From: Haloarcula pelagica
GTDB taxonomy: Archaea > Halobacteriota > Halobacteria > Halobacteriales > Haloarculaceae
Length of the DNA stretch: 64,000 bases
Direction: 5' to 3'
Assembly: GCF_030127105.1 (NCBI RefSeq)
Contig: NZ_CP126164.1
Span: 62,001 to 126,000, forward strand
The notes beneath the pieces are model-generated. The model ran no database searches and was not told the origin of the DNA. It saw only the letters and a list, made by a program, of their open reading frames with translations. The position numbers and the translations under genes are program-made. Shown here piece after piece: positions 1 through 10,458 of the stretch (within the stretch, counting starts at the first letter, position 1; each line of letters opens with the position of its first letter).

Positions 1-1
1 A

Positions 2-2314
2 GGTGGTCGCGATGCGACTGTAGACACCTACGCTTCATTCTATACCGGGGATCGCGATTCCTTCCCCGACAGCACAGCGAATCCAGAGCATCGAGAACGG
101 CTCGAAGATAGCTATCCGATTCATCCAACGGTCATCGATACGCTCACAGAGGAACTCGATTCGTTACCCTCGTTCCAGCGGACTCGCGGCGCACTCAAAC
201 TCCTTTCTCGCGCCGTCCACCGGCTCTGGCAGCACCAGAACGACAACCAGGAACGCCACTTCGTTCGCTTGTTCGATCTGCACCCCTCCGATGGTGACGT
301 CCGCTCAACGCTCCTTCGACTGTTCGGCTCGGTTGATATGGACTTTGAGGCAGCTATCAAGGCGGATATCTTCTCCGAGGATGGGACTGCGAACGCTGAG
401 GAAGAAGACCGGAATTGGGTCACTAACGGCCACCCACCGCTTGGGACACAGCTCACGACGACGATTCTCTGGAAGAGCATCGTCAAAAGTGCCGACGGAC
501 GGGGAACCACACGCCGTCCACTTCGACATGCAATCGCTAATCCCGAGGTTGAGTTGGCCCACTACGATGATGCTCTCAATAACCTCTTAGGCGAAGGACG
601 ACTATCTGCGTGCTTCTACCTACATGGAGACAACGGGGAGAAAATCCAGTTCAAATCGGAGCCGAACCTGACGAAACTCGTCGACTCCGTCGTCGAACAA
701 CTGCAAGATGGACTTGCCCGCCGGCATCTTGAAGAGGCCCTCGATGAGGCGCTCGGTCAGGGCAGTCTCAACGTGATTGTCGGACCGGAAGAACCACACG
801 AGATTCCGGATACGGCTGACGAAGCCCATCTGTGCGTGATGGACTTCGATACGGTCACGATTACTGACTATGAGACCGTTCCGGAGACCATCACCACCCT
901 GTTCAAGAACACGGCATCGTCGAGTGGTGGGCAGAAGACCCCGCGAGTGTTCAAGAACAACGTCGTCTTCCTCGCGGCCAGCGCGAACGATGTGACAGAC
1001 GCGAAGCGAACTGCCGAACGGGTCGCCGCTATCAAGCACATCCAGAACAATCTCGGTGACCAGTACGAACTCAACACTGAACAGCAGGATAAACTCGGTG
1101 AACGCCTCGATAGCGCGAAAGGGACACTGGACCAGGACATCAAGAAGGCATATACGCACCTCTACTTCCCGACTGGGAACGGGCTTGCCCATCGGAACGT
1201 CACGACCGACAGCACCATCCATCAGAGTGTTATCGAGAAACTCGACGAGGCCGGCGCAATCATCCCCGAAGGTGAGGACGCCTATGGTGTCGATTGGTTC
1301 GAGGCGACAATCTGGAACGTCGGTGCGACCTCGATGACGACGCGGGCCCTGGAAGAACAGTTCGGGAAGCGCCAGGATGCGGAAATTCTCCTGTCGCCGA
1401 TTCCCCTGCGAAAGACGATTGCTCGTCTTGTGCGTGAAGACGGGTACGCGTACTGGGATGGGGACCAGCAGACCGGACACTACCAATCCGGAACAGCGCT
1501 CTCCACAGATGACCACGATCTTGACGACGCGATGAATCTCGATGCAGGTCTCAGCTATCAGACCGTCAAGCTCTCACAATCACATACGCTGTACACCTCG
1601 CTCGACGATCTGGTCGACGATGTCGGGAGTGAGATTGAGTGGGAAGAACCCGACGATGACGAGGAAACGGAGGCGGAGACAACCGATGGCGATGATGACG
1701 AGACCATCGGCGGTAGTGATGACGGTCCGAGTGGCGGTGGCGATGACGAACCGGAGCCGTTCAGTAAACTCATCGAGGTTCGCACCTCCGAACCGGCACA
1801 CGTTTCCCGTGCACTGCAAGAGATGCGGGCCGATATCGCCGATGAGCTCACCAGCGCTCGCGAGGAATACGATGGGCATCCTGACGAACTGACACCGATT
1901 GTGGAAGGCGTGTGGATCCGCATCGACGGCGCTGATGCGTGGAAAGGTGCCTGGTTCACTGCGAATAAACTCAGCAATGATGAGGATTTTGCGGAGGACA
2001 CCACCATGGACTTCGACTACGAGGCCAACGACGGGGCTGACTCGAAATCGGAGTTCGAAGTCGACTTCAATGGCCGCCCGGACGTCTTCGCGAGCCATCT
2101 CCGGTTCAATATGGAGCCGGAGGATCTCGCAGGCCCTGACGGCGGTCGTACCGCAGAGGCCGAGTTCGCCATCGAGTTCGACGACGCCGATGACCGTCTC
2201 TATGGGGAGACGTTCGATGCGCTTGACGACCTCCTCGCGGTCGACAACGCGTTCACAGTCACGATGCACACACAGATTCGCGTTGTCGAGTCCAGCGAGG
2301 TGGCGCAATCATGA
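2..2314 (+). CDS. DUF499-family protein, 5' end outside window
   Basis: The frame is open from base 2, so the gene starts upstream of the window; 770 residues are visible. The visible N-terminal part carries the YPIHP and FQRTRG segments I associate with the DUF499 (putative ATPase) family found in archaeal and bacterial defence islands. Any Walker A motif would lie off the left edge. A long acidic low-complexity linker (about bases 1650-1755) joins a C-terminal domain with repeated acidic beta-type segments. The stop overlaps the next start (ATGA at 2311-2314), which indicates translational coupling and one operon through 9481. The family assignment is recognition without a search. In the archaeal PbeABCD system the first gene is, as I recall, of this type, so it probably acts as the NTPase of a four-protein restriction complex. 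Confidence 0.8.
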   Translation, partial: GGRDATVDTYASFYTGDRDSFPDSTANPEHRERLEDSYPIHPTVIDTLTEELDSLPSFQRTRGALKLLSRAVHRLWQHQNDNQERHFVRLFDLHPSDGDVRSTLLRLFGSVDMDFEAAIKADIFSEDGTANAEEEDRNWVTNGHPPLGTQLTTTILWKSIVKSADGRGTTRRPLRHAIANPEVELAHYDDALNNLLGEGRLSACFYLHGDNGEKIQFKSEPNLTKLVDSVVEQLQDGLARRHLEEALDEALGQGSLNVIVGPEEPHEIPDTADEAHLCVMDFDTVTITDYETVPETITTLFKNTASSSGGQKTPRVFKNNVVFLAASANDVTDAKRTAERVAAIKHIQNNLGDQYELNTEQQDKLGERLDSAKGTLDQDIKKAYTHLYFPTGNGLAHRNVTTDSTIHQSVIEKLDEAGAIIPEGEDAYGVDWFEATIWNVGATSMTTRALEEQFGKRQDAEILLSPIPLRKTIARLVREDGYAYWDGDQQTGHYQSGTALSTDDHDLDDAMNLDAGLSYQTVKLSQSHTLYTSLDDLVDDVGSEIEWEEPDDDEETEAETTDGDDDETIGGSDDGPSGGGDDEPEPFSKLIEVRTSEPAHVSRALQEMRADIADELTSAREEYDGHPDELTPIVEGVWIRIDGADAWKGAWFTANKLSNDEDFAEDTTMDFDYEANDGADSKSEFEVDFNGRPDVFASHLRFNMEPEDLAGPDGGRTAEAEFAIEFDDADDRLYGETFDALDDLLAVDNAFTVTMHTQIRVVESSEVAQS

Positions 2315-2928
2315 GCCACGGGATAGCAGAGGGCAATTCGTTCGCCTTCACCACCGGCGCATACGGGAATCGGCCCACGTTCGTCTTGACGCGGAACCGG
2401 GTTGACGACCAGCACGAAATATCGCTGTATGAGCTGGCACCCGGTGATATCGCAACCGCTCGCCGGGACCGGTTCGAGAGGACCGGCAAATCTGTGACCA
2501 TCTCAGTGTGCGAGCTAGACGACGCTATCGTCGGTGATAGCTCTCCGTCGGAACTCTCTGGAAGCGACGATACGGCATACGACTGGGATGACTGGTGTGC
2601 GATTCGTATTGCCACGCTGCGTGGTGGGGCGTTCAACGAGGTGAGTTCCCTCATCGAATCCACTTTTCGTGATCTGGATCTCGGTCCCGAGACTGTCTGT
2701 ACAGGAGACCCAGCAAGCGTGAGTCTCCCCGAAGCGGCCGGGGTTCGGCTTTCGATTGCGTTCCGTGCCATGAAGCCGATGCGCCGCCGTGATCGCCTCC
2801 GAGAAGTGGCGAAAGGCATCGACCAGATGAGCCTAGGTGAGTGCTACTACTGGCACGCCAAGGCTCGATCACCGTCCTCACCCAGCGGCACGAAAGCACT
2901 CCGCGTCCTGCTTGCCGACCACATCTGA
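2311..2928 (+). CDS. DUF3780-like small defence-operon protein
   Basis: This 205-residue soluble protein has no membrane segment and no catalytic motif that I can point to. It opens with an aromatic, beta-rich stretch (FAFTTGAYGNRPTFVL) and ends with a basic region containing paired arginines (MRRRDRLRE). Length and position, between a DUF499 gene and a DUF1156 methylase gene, match DUF3780, a family known almost only from such operons. The ATG overlaps the upstream stop by four bases, and the next start follows 16 bases after its own stop. It is probably a structural or adaptor subunit. The name rests mainly on gene order. Confidence 0.65.
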   Translation: MSHGIAEGNSFAFTTGAYGNRPTFVLTRNRVDDQHEISLYELAPGDIATARRDRFERTGKSVTISVCELDDAIVGDSSPSELSGSDDTAYDWDDWCAIRIATLRGGAFNEVSSLIESTFRDLDLGPETVCTGDPASVSLPEAAGVRLSIAFRAMKPMRRRDRLREVAKGIDQMSLGECYYWHAKARSPSSPSGTKALRVLLADHI

Positions 2929-2944
2929 CGAGATTTCCAATCCT

Positions 2945-5842
2945 ATGAGCGACTCTCACACAACATCCGAGACCGAGCGCGAATCTGACGATGAGTTCAC
3001 CTCGTTGGCGATCGAGGGCGAACTTCCTCTGAAAGCGGTGGGAATTGAGAATCTCAAGGAAGCGAATCCGAAGCACATGCCGCCGCATCGGTATATCCAC
3101 CCGTGGTTCGCTCGACGTCCTACTCCAGCAGCCCGTCTAGCGATTCTTGGCTCAGTAATGGAGGAGGGAACAAGTGCGGACGAGCTGCTGTCGCTTATGC
3201 AGATTGGTCCAGAAGGTCTAGAAGAGAACATCAGCGAGTACGTGCAAAAGCGCAAGAGGACCGAAGGAAATCGCGACGGAACGCTCGGTGAGTGGTACGG
3301 TTATCCAAGACCGTTTACGCAGTCTCCCACTGACGAAGAACTCGCAGACCTGCATACATCGTTGCGAGAGACATGGGATGACGAATTACCGACCGTTCTA
3401 GATGCGACCGCTGGCGGTGGAGTGATTCCTTTCGAATCGATCCGCTACGGGTTGCCAACCATAGCGAACGAGTTGAATCCGGTCCCGTCGGTGATCCTAA
3501 AGGTGATGTTGGAATACGCGCCGGAAGTTGGGTCGCTTGAAGATGAGCTCTACAAGTGGCGAAACAAGATTCAGAAAAAAGCGAGTAAGGAGCTCAAAGA
3601 TCTGTATCCTACGGAACGGGAGGGCCGTGAGGTACTGGCCTCAGCGTGTACGTACCATATCCAGTGCGAATCGTGTGCCGGAACAGTTCCGTTGGTGCCG
3701 AAATGGTGGCTACAAAAGCGCAGCGCCGGCGAAGGTATCGCGATCAAACCCCATTACGAAAACGGATATGTATCGTATGAATGCGTTGAGCTCACAGAAA
3801 ACTCCAACACAGACTTCGATCCGTCTGAAGGTACAGTATCGCGCTCGGACGTAGAGTGCCCTCACTGTGGCGTAATTACCGAGTATGAAGAGACTCGGGA
3901 ACTGCTGAAGAACGGTGAGTTTGAGTACCAGATTTACGGTGTCAAGTACGACGATCCCCGTGGTGGCTCAGGGTACCGGGCAGGAGACAATCTCGACCAG
4001 CAAGCCCTCAAGAATGCTGAAGAGCGTATCGAATCCGACTTCGAGCTGCTCACTTTCCTGTCCGAAAAAGTCGAAGTGAGTAGTCGTATCACCGATCCGG
4101 CGACCTATGGGATGGAAGAATGGAGAGATATCTTCAACCCTCGCCAGCTCGTCTCTCATTACGAGTACTGTAACGCGTTTCAAGAATGCGCCGAAGAGAT
4201 TCGCTCAGAACATGGGACACGTGAGGCAGAAGCTATCCTGACAATCCTTACGATATCTGCCAGTAAAATGATTGATCGTAACTCTCGGATGTCACCATGG
4301 GATACTGGGAGAGGATATCCTGCTAATATGTTTATGTCGCATAACTACTCGTTCCGGCGGGTGTTCTGCGATAACAATTTAGTCTCGGAGACGATGGGCT
4401 ACGAGGATAACTCAAGGAAGGTCATCGACTGTTATGAGCAACTCGTGAAGATGGCTGAGGGGCGAGATGCAGCAGAAGTGTACTGTGGTGACGCCGCGGA
4501 TCTAACGTCGAAAATCGGAGAAGATTCCGTCCAAGCTGCTGTCGTCGACCCGCCATACTATGACAGCGTTATGTATGCCCAATTGGCCGATGGCTTCTAT
4601 GTCCTACAAAAGGCGTATCTGAGCGATACCCATCCGGAGTTCTTCAGCTCAGAACTTACTAACAAGGCTGACGAAGCTGTCGCGAACACCTCAAGATTCG
4701 AGGGGCTTGACGGTGAGAAGTCAAAGAAACAACTCGCAAAAGATGACTATGAAGAGAAGATGGCAGACATCTTCTCTGAACTTCACGAGACTCTCGAACC
4801 GGGCGGTGTCCTGACGATTATGTTCACTCACAAGGAGACCGATGCGTGGGATACGCTGTCGATGTCACTCATCGAAGCTGGGTTTACTATAACCGCGACG
4901 CATCCGATCACGAGTGAGATGCCAAACCGTGTCGTGATGCGCGGAAGCCAGAGTGCCGACAGCACAATCCTTCTAACTGGACGGAAACCGTTGCATGAGA
5001 AGGAGGATGCAGGCGGGGCAACACTTTGGGACGATGTGAAAGCTGAGACTCGGTCTGAAGCGAAGAAGGCTGCGAGAGAGCTTCTGGACTCCGGTCTGAG
5101 CCTTACCAAGACGGACACGATAATCGCAGCATTCGGTCCAACACTGCGCGTGTTCGCGGATAACTACCCCGTCGTGGATAAGAAAGGAGACGAAGTCCCT
5201 CCACGCGACGCTCTTACCGCCGCCCGCGACGCCGTCGCAGAAGTCCTCGCTGAACGGTACCTTGACACAAAAGGCTTCAATGATCTCGACGGACTCACGC
5301 GCTGGTATGTTCTCTCCTGGCTGATTTACGAATCAGACACGATGCCCTACGACGAGGCCAGACAACTCGGAATCGGTGTTGGAGTCAACATTGACGACGT
5401 GAAACGTGACACAAAAATCTGGGGCAAAAGCAGTGGTGATGTCCAGATCAAGACCCACAGCAACCGAGTCCAAGACATCGTACGTGTCGAAAATGGCGAA
5501 AAGGTATCTAGCCGCAAGTATCCTGTCAATCCGACTGATGAGCGGTTCAGTCATGGCATAGATGCTGTCCACTCTGCCATCCACGTCTACGAAAACAAAG
5601 GTCCAGAAGCCGCTTGGGAATGGCTGTCCAATCGCGGAGTGAAGAACGACAAGCGATTCAGTACCACTGTCACCGCTCTCCTCGAAGTCCTCCCTCCAGA
5701 ACACGACACCGCGGAAACACTCCGAGACATCCTATCGGGGCGGACGGGCGAGTACCTCGATATCGATATCAGCAACATCAATCTCAACGTCCGCGACGAG
5801 GAGGATGGAGATAGTCAGACTGACTTCAGTGATTTCAATTAA
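2945..5842 (+). CDS. DUF1156-type DNA adenine methylase
   Basis: The protein has 965 residues from the chosen ATG; an upstream in-frame start at 2837 would add 36 atypical residues and overlap the previous gene. An N-terminal DUF1156 signature (LPLKAVGIENLKEA, then HPWFARRP) is followed by a SAM-binding glycine motif (DATAGGG, about residue 152), a CxxC/CPHC zinc-ribbon insertion around residues 235-315, and the catalytic DPPY motif at about residue 534. SAM motif before DPPY is the order of an amino-methyltransferase acting on adenine or cytosine N4. It is the third of four co-directional genes and abuts the helicase with no gap. In such modules the enzyme may modify host DNA or act as a sensor of unmodified DNA; which applies here cannot be read from sequence. 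Confidence 0.85.
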   Translation: MSDSHTTSETERESDDEFTSLAIEGELPLKAVGIENLKEANPKHMPPHRYIHPWFARRPTPAARLAILGSVMEEGTSADELLSLMQIGPEGLEENISEYVQKRKRTEGNRDGTLGEWYGYPRPFTQSPTDEELADLHTSLRETWDDELPTVLDATAGGGVIPFESIRYGLPTIANELNPVPSVILKVMLEYAPEVGSLEDELYKWRNKIQKKASKELKDLYPTEREGREVLASACTYHIQCESCAGTVPLVPKWWLQKRSAGEGIAIKPHYENGYVSYECVELTENSNTDFDPSEGTVSRSDVECPHCGVITEYEETRELLKNGEFEYQIYGVKYDDPRGGSGYRAGDNLDQQALKNAEERIESDFELLTFLSEKVEVSSRITDPATYGMEEWRDIFNPRQLVSHYEYCNAFQECAEEIRSEHGTREAEAILTILTISASKMIDRNSRMSPWDTGRGYPANMFMSHNYSFRRVFCDNNLVSETMGYEDNSRKVIDCYEQLVKMAEGRDAAEVYCGDAADLTSKIGEDSVQAAVVDPPYYDSVMYAQLADGFYVLQKAYLSDTHPEFFSSELTNKADEAVANTSRFEGLDGEKSKKQLAKDDYEEKMADIFSELHETLEPGGVLTIMFTHKETDAWDTLSMSLIEAGFTITATHPITSEMPNRVVMRGSQSADSTILLTGRKPLHEKEDAGGATLWDDVKAETRSEAKKAARELLDSGLSLTKTDTIIAAFGPTLRVFADNYPVVDKKGDEVPPRDALTAARDAVAEVLAERYLDTKGFNDLDGLTRWYVLSWLIYESDTMPYDEARQLGIGVGVNIDDVKRDTKIWGKSSGDVQIKTHSNRVQDIVRVENGEKVSSRKYPVNPTDERFSHGIDAVHSAIHVYENKGPEAAWEWLSNRGVKNDKRFSTTVTALLEVLPPEHDTAETLRDILSGRTGEYLDIDISNINLNVRDEEDGDSQTDFSDFN

Positions 5843-8800
5843 ATGAGTCTCCAGAATGTCTCGTGGGAGCCGGTATACGAGAGTGAGTTCCGGACCAATC
5901 GGATACTCATGGAGCGGTTCTACCGGCCGTTCCTCGACGAGATTATCCGATATGACCGTCTCGCCGGCTATCTCAGTTTGCGCAGTCTGGCACACGCTCT
6001 CGAAGGCGTTGACTCCCTGCTTGAAACCGATGGGACAGTACGTGTTATCGCTGGAGCTGACCTCCAGAAACGCGAGAAGGGTGCGATGTTTCCCGATGCC
6101 GATGAACCCCTCGCACCGTGGGTGGAATCTCAGCTCACCATCATCGCCACCCTACTTGACCGTGGTGACCTCAAAATCAAAGTTGGCGATCCGAAAGGCG
6201 GTGATGGACTCTTTCACCCGAAGCTCGGCATCGGCGTGGATCGCGAGGGCAATAAAATCAGCTTCGAGGGGAGCATCAACGAGACGCTCAGCGCGTGGCA
6301 GTACAACTACGAGCGCTTCAAAGTGCATCGCTCCTGGAGTCGCGGCGAAGCAAAGTACGTCGAGGAAGACGTCTCGACGTTCAACGCGCTCTGGAACGGC
6401 TTCCACCCCTCAGTCGACGTCTTCGAGCTCGACGAAGCTGCACGCCAGGACCTCATCGACTGGAAGGACACAGACGGCTCGCTCGAGGAACACGTCGAAC
6501 GCGTCAAGAATCACGACCCCCAGACGACGGTTCCCGAAGACGATACCGCCGGCGTTGTCTCAATCGCCGGACGAACACCAGGAGGGATCCATCTTGCAGA
6601 GGAAATCAGCACTGTCACGCCCTGGCCCCACCAAAGAACGATCTCCGATACAGCAGTCAGTATCTATCCGAATAACCTCTTATTCTGTGACGAGGTTGGC
6701 CTCGGCAAAACCATCGAAGCAGGCCTGACGCTCTCACGGCTGATGCAGGTCGGAGAGGCTGAGCAGGCACTGTTTCTGGTTCCTGCAGGGTTGGTTCAGC
6801 AGTGGCAGAACGAACTCCTCGACCGCTTCAATATCCACGCCTACTATCACGAACGTTCGTATGACGGCGATTACATGATCGGTCCTCTCGGAGACACAGA
6901 GGATCACCGAATTCCCACATCCGGAGCGGCCGACGCCAACGCGTGGGAGAACACGCCGATTGGTTCGTTCGTTACGGAGAGAGATGAGCCAACCGTCGTA
7001 ATCGAGTCGTGGCATACCGCCCGCCGCGAAGGTAATCAGGCACACGTCGCCCCACGTATCGATGAGAGTGTGTGGGATCTCACGGTCGTCGACGAGGCGC
7101 ACAGTGCTCGCGAGGAGACGAAACTCTACGACCTGCTCGGACAGGCCGAAGAGACCTCCCGGTGTCTCTACGCTCTCACAGCGACGCCCATGCAGCTGAA
7201 TGTTGGCGAGCTCTACGATCTCCTTCGACTGTGCGATCTCCCAGAGGGTTGGGACGACAAGGACCGATTCGTCGAGTTCTTCGAAACACGGCAGGCACTC
7301 GAAGATAGCCTCAGTACCGTCGGCTTTCGCTATCAGAATGTAGCTGATGGACAACAACAAGTCCTCCAGCAGTTCCAGAAAGAGCTCGATCTGGAGGAGG
7401 ACGAAGGCCGACCAAGAATCGAACGGTTCGGGAGACTCATTCACGAACACCTCACGTCGAATCCCGGCTACAACGAGCAGGCGAAGGAGCTAGTCGAGGA
7501 GACGGAGACGGAGTCAATTCAACAGCGGAAAGCCCTCGAAAAGCTCGTCGGCGTGCGCGAAATCTCACCCCGATTTGACGATCCGCGCTCGCTCATTTTC
7601 GACTGCGGGCCAACGGAGTGGAGCGCCCTAGTGGAGGCATCTCAGTGTGCGACACCGGTTCAGTCCCGCATCTTCCGGAATACTCGAGCGGTCTTGGAGC
7701 AGTGTCAGGATCTCGGACTGCTCGACGATACGGTTCCGACTCGGGATGTTGAGACAAAACGGATCGAACTGGGTGATGCAGCCCCACTGTACGACCAGGT
7801 AGAGCAGTATATTGATGAGACGTATAAGCAGTCGCAGAAGGTCCTGACCGGGAAGGAGAAGCTCGCATTAGGCTTCGTGATGACCACGTATCGTCAGCGG
7901 CTGACGAGCAGTCTCCACGCCATCAAGCAGAGCCTCCAACGCCGGATGGAGAAGCTCGACGAGAAGGTTGAGGACATGACCGAGGAGGTCTCCGAGCTTA
8001 GTAGGGATGCCGGAGTGACGGAGGCGACAATCGACGAGGCGATTGGCCAAGCATCCCTCGACGCCTATCAGCCGAGTAGTCGTGGCGCGGCTGACGTGAT
8101 TCAGGCGGAGAGGACGGCCCTCCAAGAGTTCGTGGACGATCTCAGGCAGGCCCACACCGATCCGAAGGTAGCGCAGTTGCGCCGCGACATTCGCTCACTC
8201 CGTCAGAGCGCCCGTGATAACATCATCATCTTCACGCAATATCACGATACGCTCAAGCACATCCGTGAGACCCTGACAGACACGCATCCGAACGTCGGTA
8301 CCTACAGTGGTGGTGGCGGGATGCAGTACGACGAAACGACTGGCGAGTGGGTGAACGTCGGTAAAGAGGCGATCAAGCGCGATTTCACAGACGGCGATAC
8401 CAATATCCTGATCTGTACAGACAGCGCGAGTGAGGGTCTGAACCTCCAAACTGCGGATGCGCTGATCAATTTCGATTTACCGTGGAATCCGATGCGGGTT
8501 GAACAACGCATCGGTCGAATCGACCGGATTGGCCAGAAGAACGAGGTCGTGAAAATCATCAACTACGCCTACAAGGACAGCATCGACGGCGACATCTACG
8601 AGGAACTGGAGGGACGGTTGCAGCTTTTCGAGAACGTGGTTGGGCCGATGCGTCCGGTACTGAACAGCATCGAGCAGGACATCAAAGACGCCGTTATGGG
8701 TAGTTCCGGGTCGGAGGACGCAAGAAGGCCCAGTGAGCAAGTCGTCGAAGAAGCGGACTCACGAGCAAAACGTGCCCAGGAGAAAGCCGAGGAGACCGGG

Positions 8801-9481
8801 CTAGCAGGTGAGCCAGAAGAGGTATCGACGAAAGAGGCGATAATCGAAAGTTCCGGACTTGACGGGTGGGAACCCTATTGCTATCCCGCATTCGATGAGA
8901 TCGGGACCGGTGATCGGTCGTATGAACCATTGGTGAGCTTAGAGACGATAGAGACACAGCTTACGCAAAGCGACCGCCTCGAAGAGACAGAATGGTCGTT
9001 CACTGCCCTCCGGAACCATGCCCGCGCCGACGACTTCGAAGATATCGTTGACGATGTATACGTTCTGGAACTGCCGGAGGAGGGTACAGTAGCAATGCCG
9101 GAGTCGCTTGGAGAGACAGCTCAGGCAGAGCTTGGAGGGGGTAGCGGTGTTGTTGTGACGTTCAACCCAGAGATTGCTGAGCAGTTCCCGTCGATTCGGC
9201 TGCTCCTACCTGGAGACCCACTATTCGAAGCGCTCGTCCGCGAAGCGGCCCCAGCAGAAGTCGATAATGTGGAGTTCGTCTGTGGTCAGCGTGGAGAGAG
9301 TGGATCGTCTGTTTCCCGAAGCAGTCAGGTTGCCGAAGCCAAACAAGCGGCTGTTGTAGAACCAGCAGTAACGAGTGAGGGTGTGAAAAATCTCCTCGGT
9401 GGGCCGAACTCGATTTCAAATATTAACGACGCTGAACAGGCTGTTTTGAATTGGTTATCGCAGATTCGGATAAGTAATTAA
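5843..9481 (+). CDS. PLD-SNF2 family helicase of defence module
   Basis: This 1212-residue protein starts on the base after the methylase stop. The N-terminal 180 residues form a phospholipase-D-like domain with FHPKLGI and EGSINET, an HxK...GSxN arrangement with a single HKD half. A superfamily 2 SNF2/HepA-type motor follows: Walker A in DEVGLGKTIEAG (about residue 280-291), DEAH in VVDEAHSA (about 415), TATPM motif III, and motif VI in EQRIGRIDRIGQ (about 885-896). A coiled segment rich in Glu and Lys (about 670-720) interrupts the motor. The C-terminal 250 residues are not recognised. It likely translocates on DNA for the module at its left. The fusion resembles DISARM drmC/drmD functions, but the neighbours are not those of DISARM. 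Confidence 0.88.
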   Translation: MSLQNVSWEPVYESEFRTNRILMERFYRPFLDEIIRYDRLAGYLSLRSLAHALEGVDSLLETDGTVRVIAGADLQKREKGAMFPDADEPLAPWVESQLTIIATLLDRGDLKIKVGDPKGGDGLFHPKLGIGVDREGNKISFEGSINETLSAWQYNYERFKVHRSWSRGEAKYVEEDVSTFNALWNGFHPSVDVFELDEAARQDLIDWKDTDGSLEEHVERVKNHDPQTTVPEDDTAGVVSIAGRTPGGIHLAEEISTVTPWPHQRTISDTAVSIYPNNLLFCDEVGLGKTIEAGLTLSRLMQVGEAEQALFLVPAGLVQQWQNELLDRFNIHAYYHERSYDGDYMIGPLGDTEDHRIPTSGAADANAWENTPIGSFVTERDEPTVVIESWHTARREGNQAHVAPRIDESVWDLTVVDEAHSAREETKLYDLLGQAEETSRCLYALTATPMQLNVGELYDLLRLCDLPEGWDDKDRFVEFFETRQALEDSLSTVGFRYQNVADGQQQVLQQFQKELDLEEDEGRPRIERFGRLIHEHLTSNPGYNEQAKELVEETETESIQQRKALEKLVGVREISPRFDDPRSLIFDCGPTEWSALVEASQCATPVQSRIFRNTRAVLEQCQDLGLLDDTVPTRDVETKRIELGDAAPLYDQVEQYIDETYKQSQKVLTGKEKLALGFVMTTYRQRLTSSLHAIKQSLQRRMEKLDEKVEDMTEEVSELSRDAGVTEATIDEAIGQASLDAYQPSSRGAADVIQAERTALQEFVDDLRQAHTDPKVAQLRRDIRSLRQSARDNIIIFTQYHDTLKHIRETLTDTHPNVGTYSGGGGMQYDETTGEWVNVGKEAIKRDFTDGDTNILICTDSASEGLNLQTADALINFDLPWNPMRVEQRIGRIDRIGQKNEVVKIINYAYKDSIDGDIYEELEGRLQLFENVVGPMRPVLNSIEQDIKDAVMGSSGSEDARRPSEQVVEEADSRAKRAQEKAEETGLAGEPEEVSTKEAIIESSGLDGWEPYCYPAFDEIGTGDRSYEPLVSLETIETQLTQSDRLEETEWSFTALRNHARADDFEDIVDDVYVLELPEEGTVAMPESLGETAQAELGGGSGVVVTFNPEIAEQFPSIRLLLPGDPLFEALVREAAPAEVDNVEFVCGQRGESGSSVSRSSQVAEAKQAAVVEPAVTSEGVKNLLGGPNSISNINDAEQAVLNWLSQIRISN

Positions 9482-9670
9482 TCTTTCACAAAACAGTAAA
9501 CGATCTTATTCAGATAAAATACAATCACAGCTATTAGAAGTATAGTCAGATCGATACCGAGTGAAGCGACATCAGCCGTAGCGAGCCTATTGGTCCCTAA
9601 TCGAGTGAATAACTACTCTGAGCATCATACATAGTTTGGCTTAACCAGTACACGACAGATTGCCGTATTC

Positions 9671-10333
9671 ATGCCACCGACACGCGAAAGCGCACTCACT
9701 GAACGAGATTTCGAACAACTACTTCAAGCCACATACCGACTAAAGGACACTAGTGCAAGTTTAGAGGCACGTGCAATCATCCTTATTGGTGGACGGTTAG
9801 GACTTCGCCCAGGCGAACTTACACATCTATCTGGGGAATGGATCGATTGGCAACGAGAGATGATTCGAATTCCGAGCCACCATTCATGTGAGAAAGGGCA
9901 AAACGGCGGCTTGTGCGGATACTGCCGCCAAGCGGTTAGTCAGCAATCAGATTCGCCCAGTGATTATGCATCACTCAGGAAAAAATACTGGCAACCAAAA
10001 ACACCTGCAGCAGCTCGTGCTGTACCTTTTCATTTCTCATCTCGGGTCCATATTGCATTAGAGTTTTTAGACGAGCAACACGGAGGATGGCCGTATTCAT
10101 TGTCGACACTTCAACGTCGACTCGATAGCGCGCTAAAACATGCTCCAGATCTACGCTCAAATGCTACATCACCGCATGGGCTCAGAGCAACTGCAGCATC
10201 TTATCATGCAGGTCGTGGGTTAGATATGACAGCTCTTCGGGCGATGTTCGGCTGGAAAGATCTTGAAACCGCCCAACAATATTTGAATGTGGATGGAGCG
10301 ATGACTCGGCGAGCACTCACTAGTATACACTGA
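9671..10333 (+). CDS. Tyrosine recombinase (phage-integrase family)
   Basis: This 220-residue protein is a compact catalytic-domain integrase. The conserved Arg I lies in LGLRPGEL (about residue 46), the HxxR box is HGLR (about 169), and the nucleophilic Tyr is in QQYLNVDG (about 205). An inserted Cys-rich loop (SCEKGQNGGLCGYC) could bind zinc, as in other haloarchaeal XerC/D-like proteins. The usual N-terminal core-binding domain is missing or very short. It stands alone between the defence module and a set of small unknown genes, consistent with integration or rearrangement of this accessory region. No tRNA or clear att duplication is visible next to it. Confidence 0.85.
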   Translation: MPPTRESALTERDFEQLLQATYRLKDTSASLEARAIILIGGRLGLRPGELTHLSGEWIDWQREMIRIPSHHSCEKGQNGGLCGYCRQAVSQQSDSPSDYASLRKKYWQPKTPAAARAVPFHFSSRVHIALEFLDEQHGGWPYSLSTLQRRLDSALKHAPDLRSNATSPHGLRATAASYHAGRGLDMTALRAMFGWKDLETAQQYLNVDGAMTRRALTSIH

Positions 10334-10458
10334 TTTTTCAAAATCAGAGCTACCGGTCCGATAGAACTGTTGCCATTCTTTAGTAGCTCAAAAATGGATG
10401 TAATCGGGGCAGTGGCTATTGCAACAGTTACTGCGGGGGTAGTATCCTGTGGTCGTGA

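Noticed and set aside
620-1516. Minus-strand frame of 298 codons opposite the DUF499 gene
   Set aside because: It is a shadow frame; codon pattern, operon coupling and protein similarity support the plus strand.
2-9481. Classing the first module as DISARM or BREX
   Set aside because: There is no DUF1998 DrmB, no PglZ and no BrxC/PglX; DUF499 and DUF3780-like partners do not belong to those systems.
9482-9670. Attachment site or tRNA beside the integrase
   Set aside because: No tRNA cloverleaf and no convincing direct repeat could be found by reading around the integrase gene.
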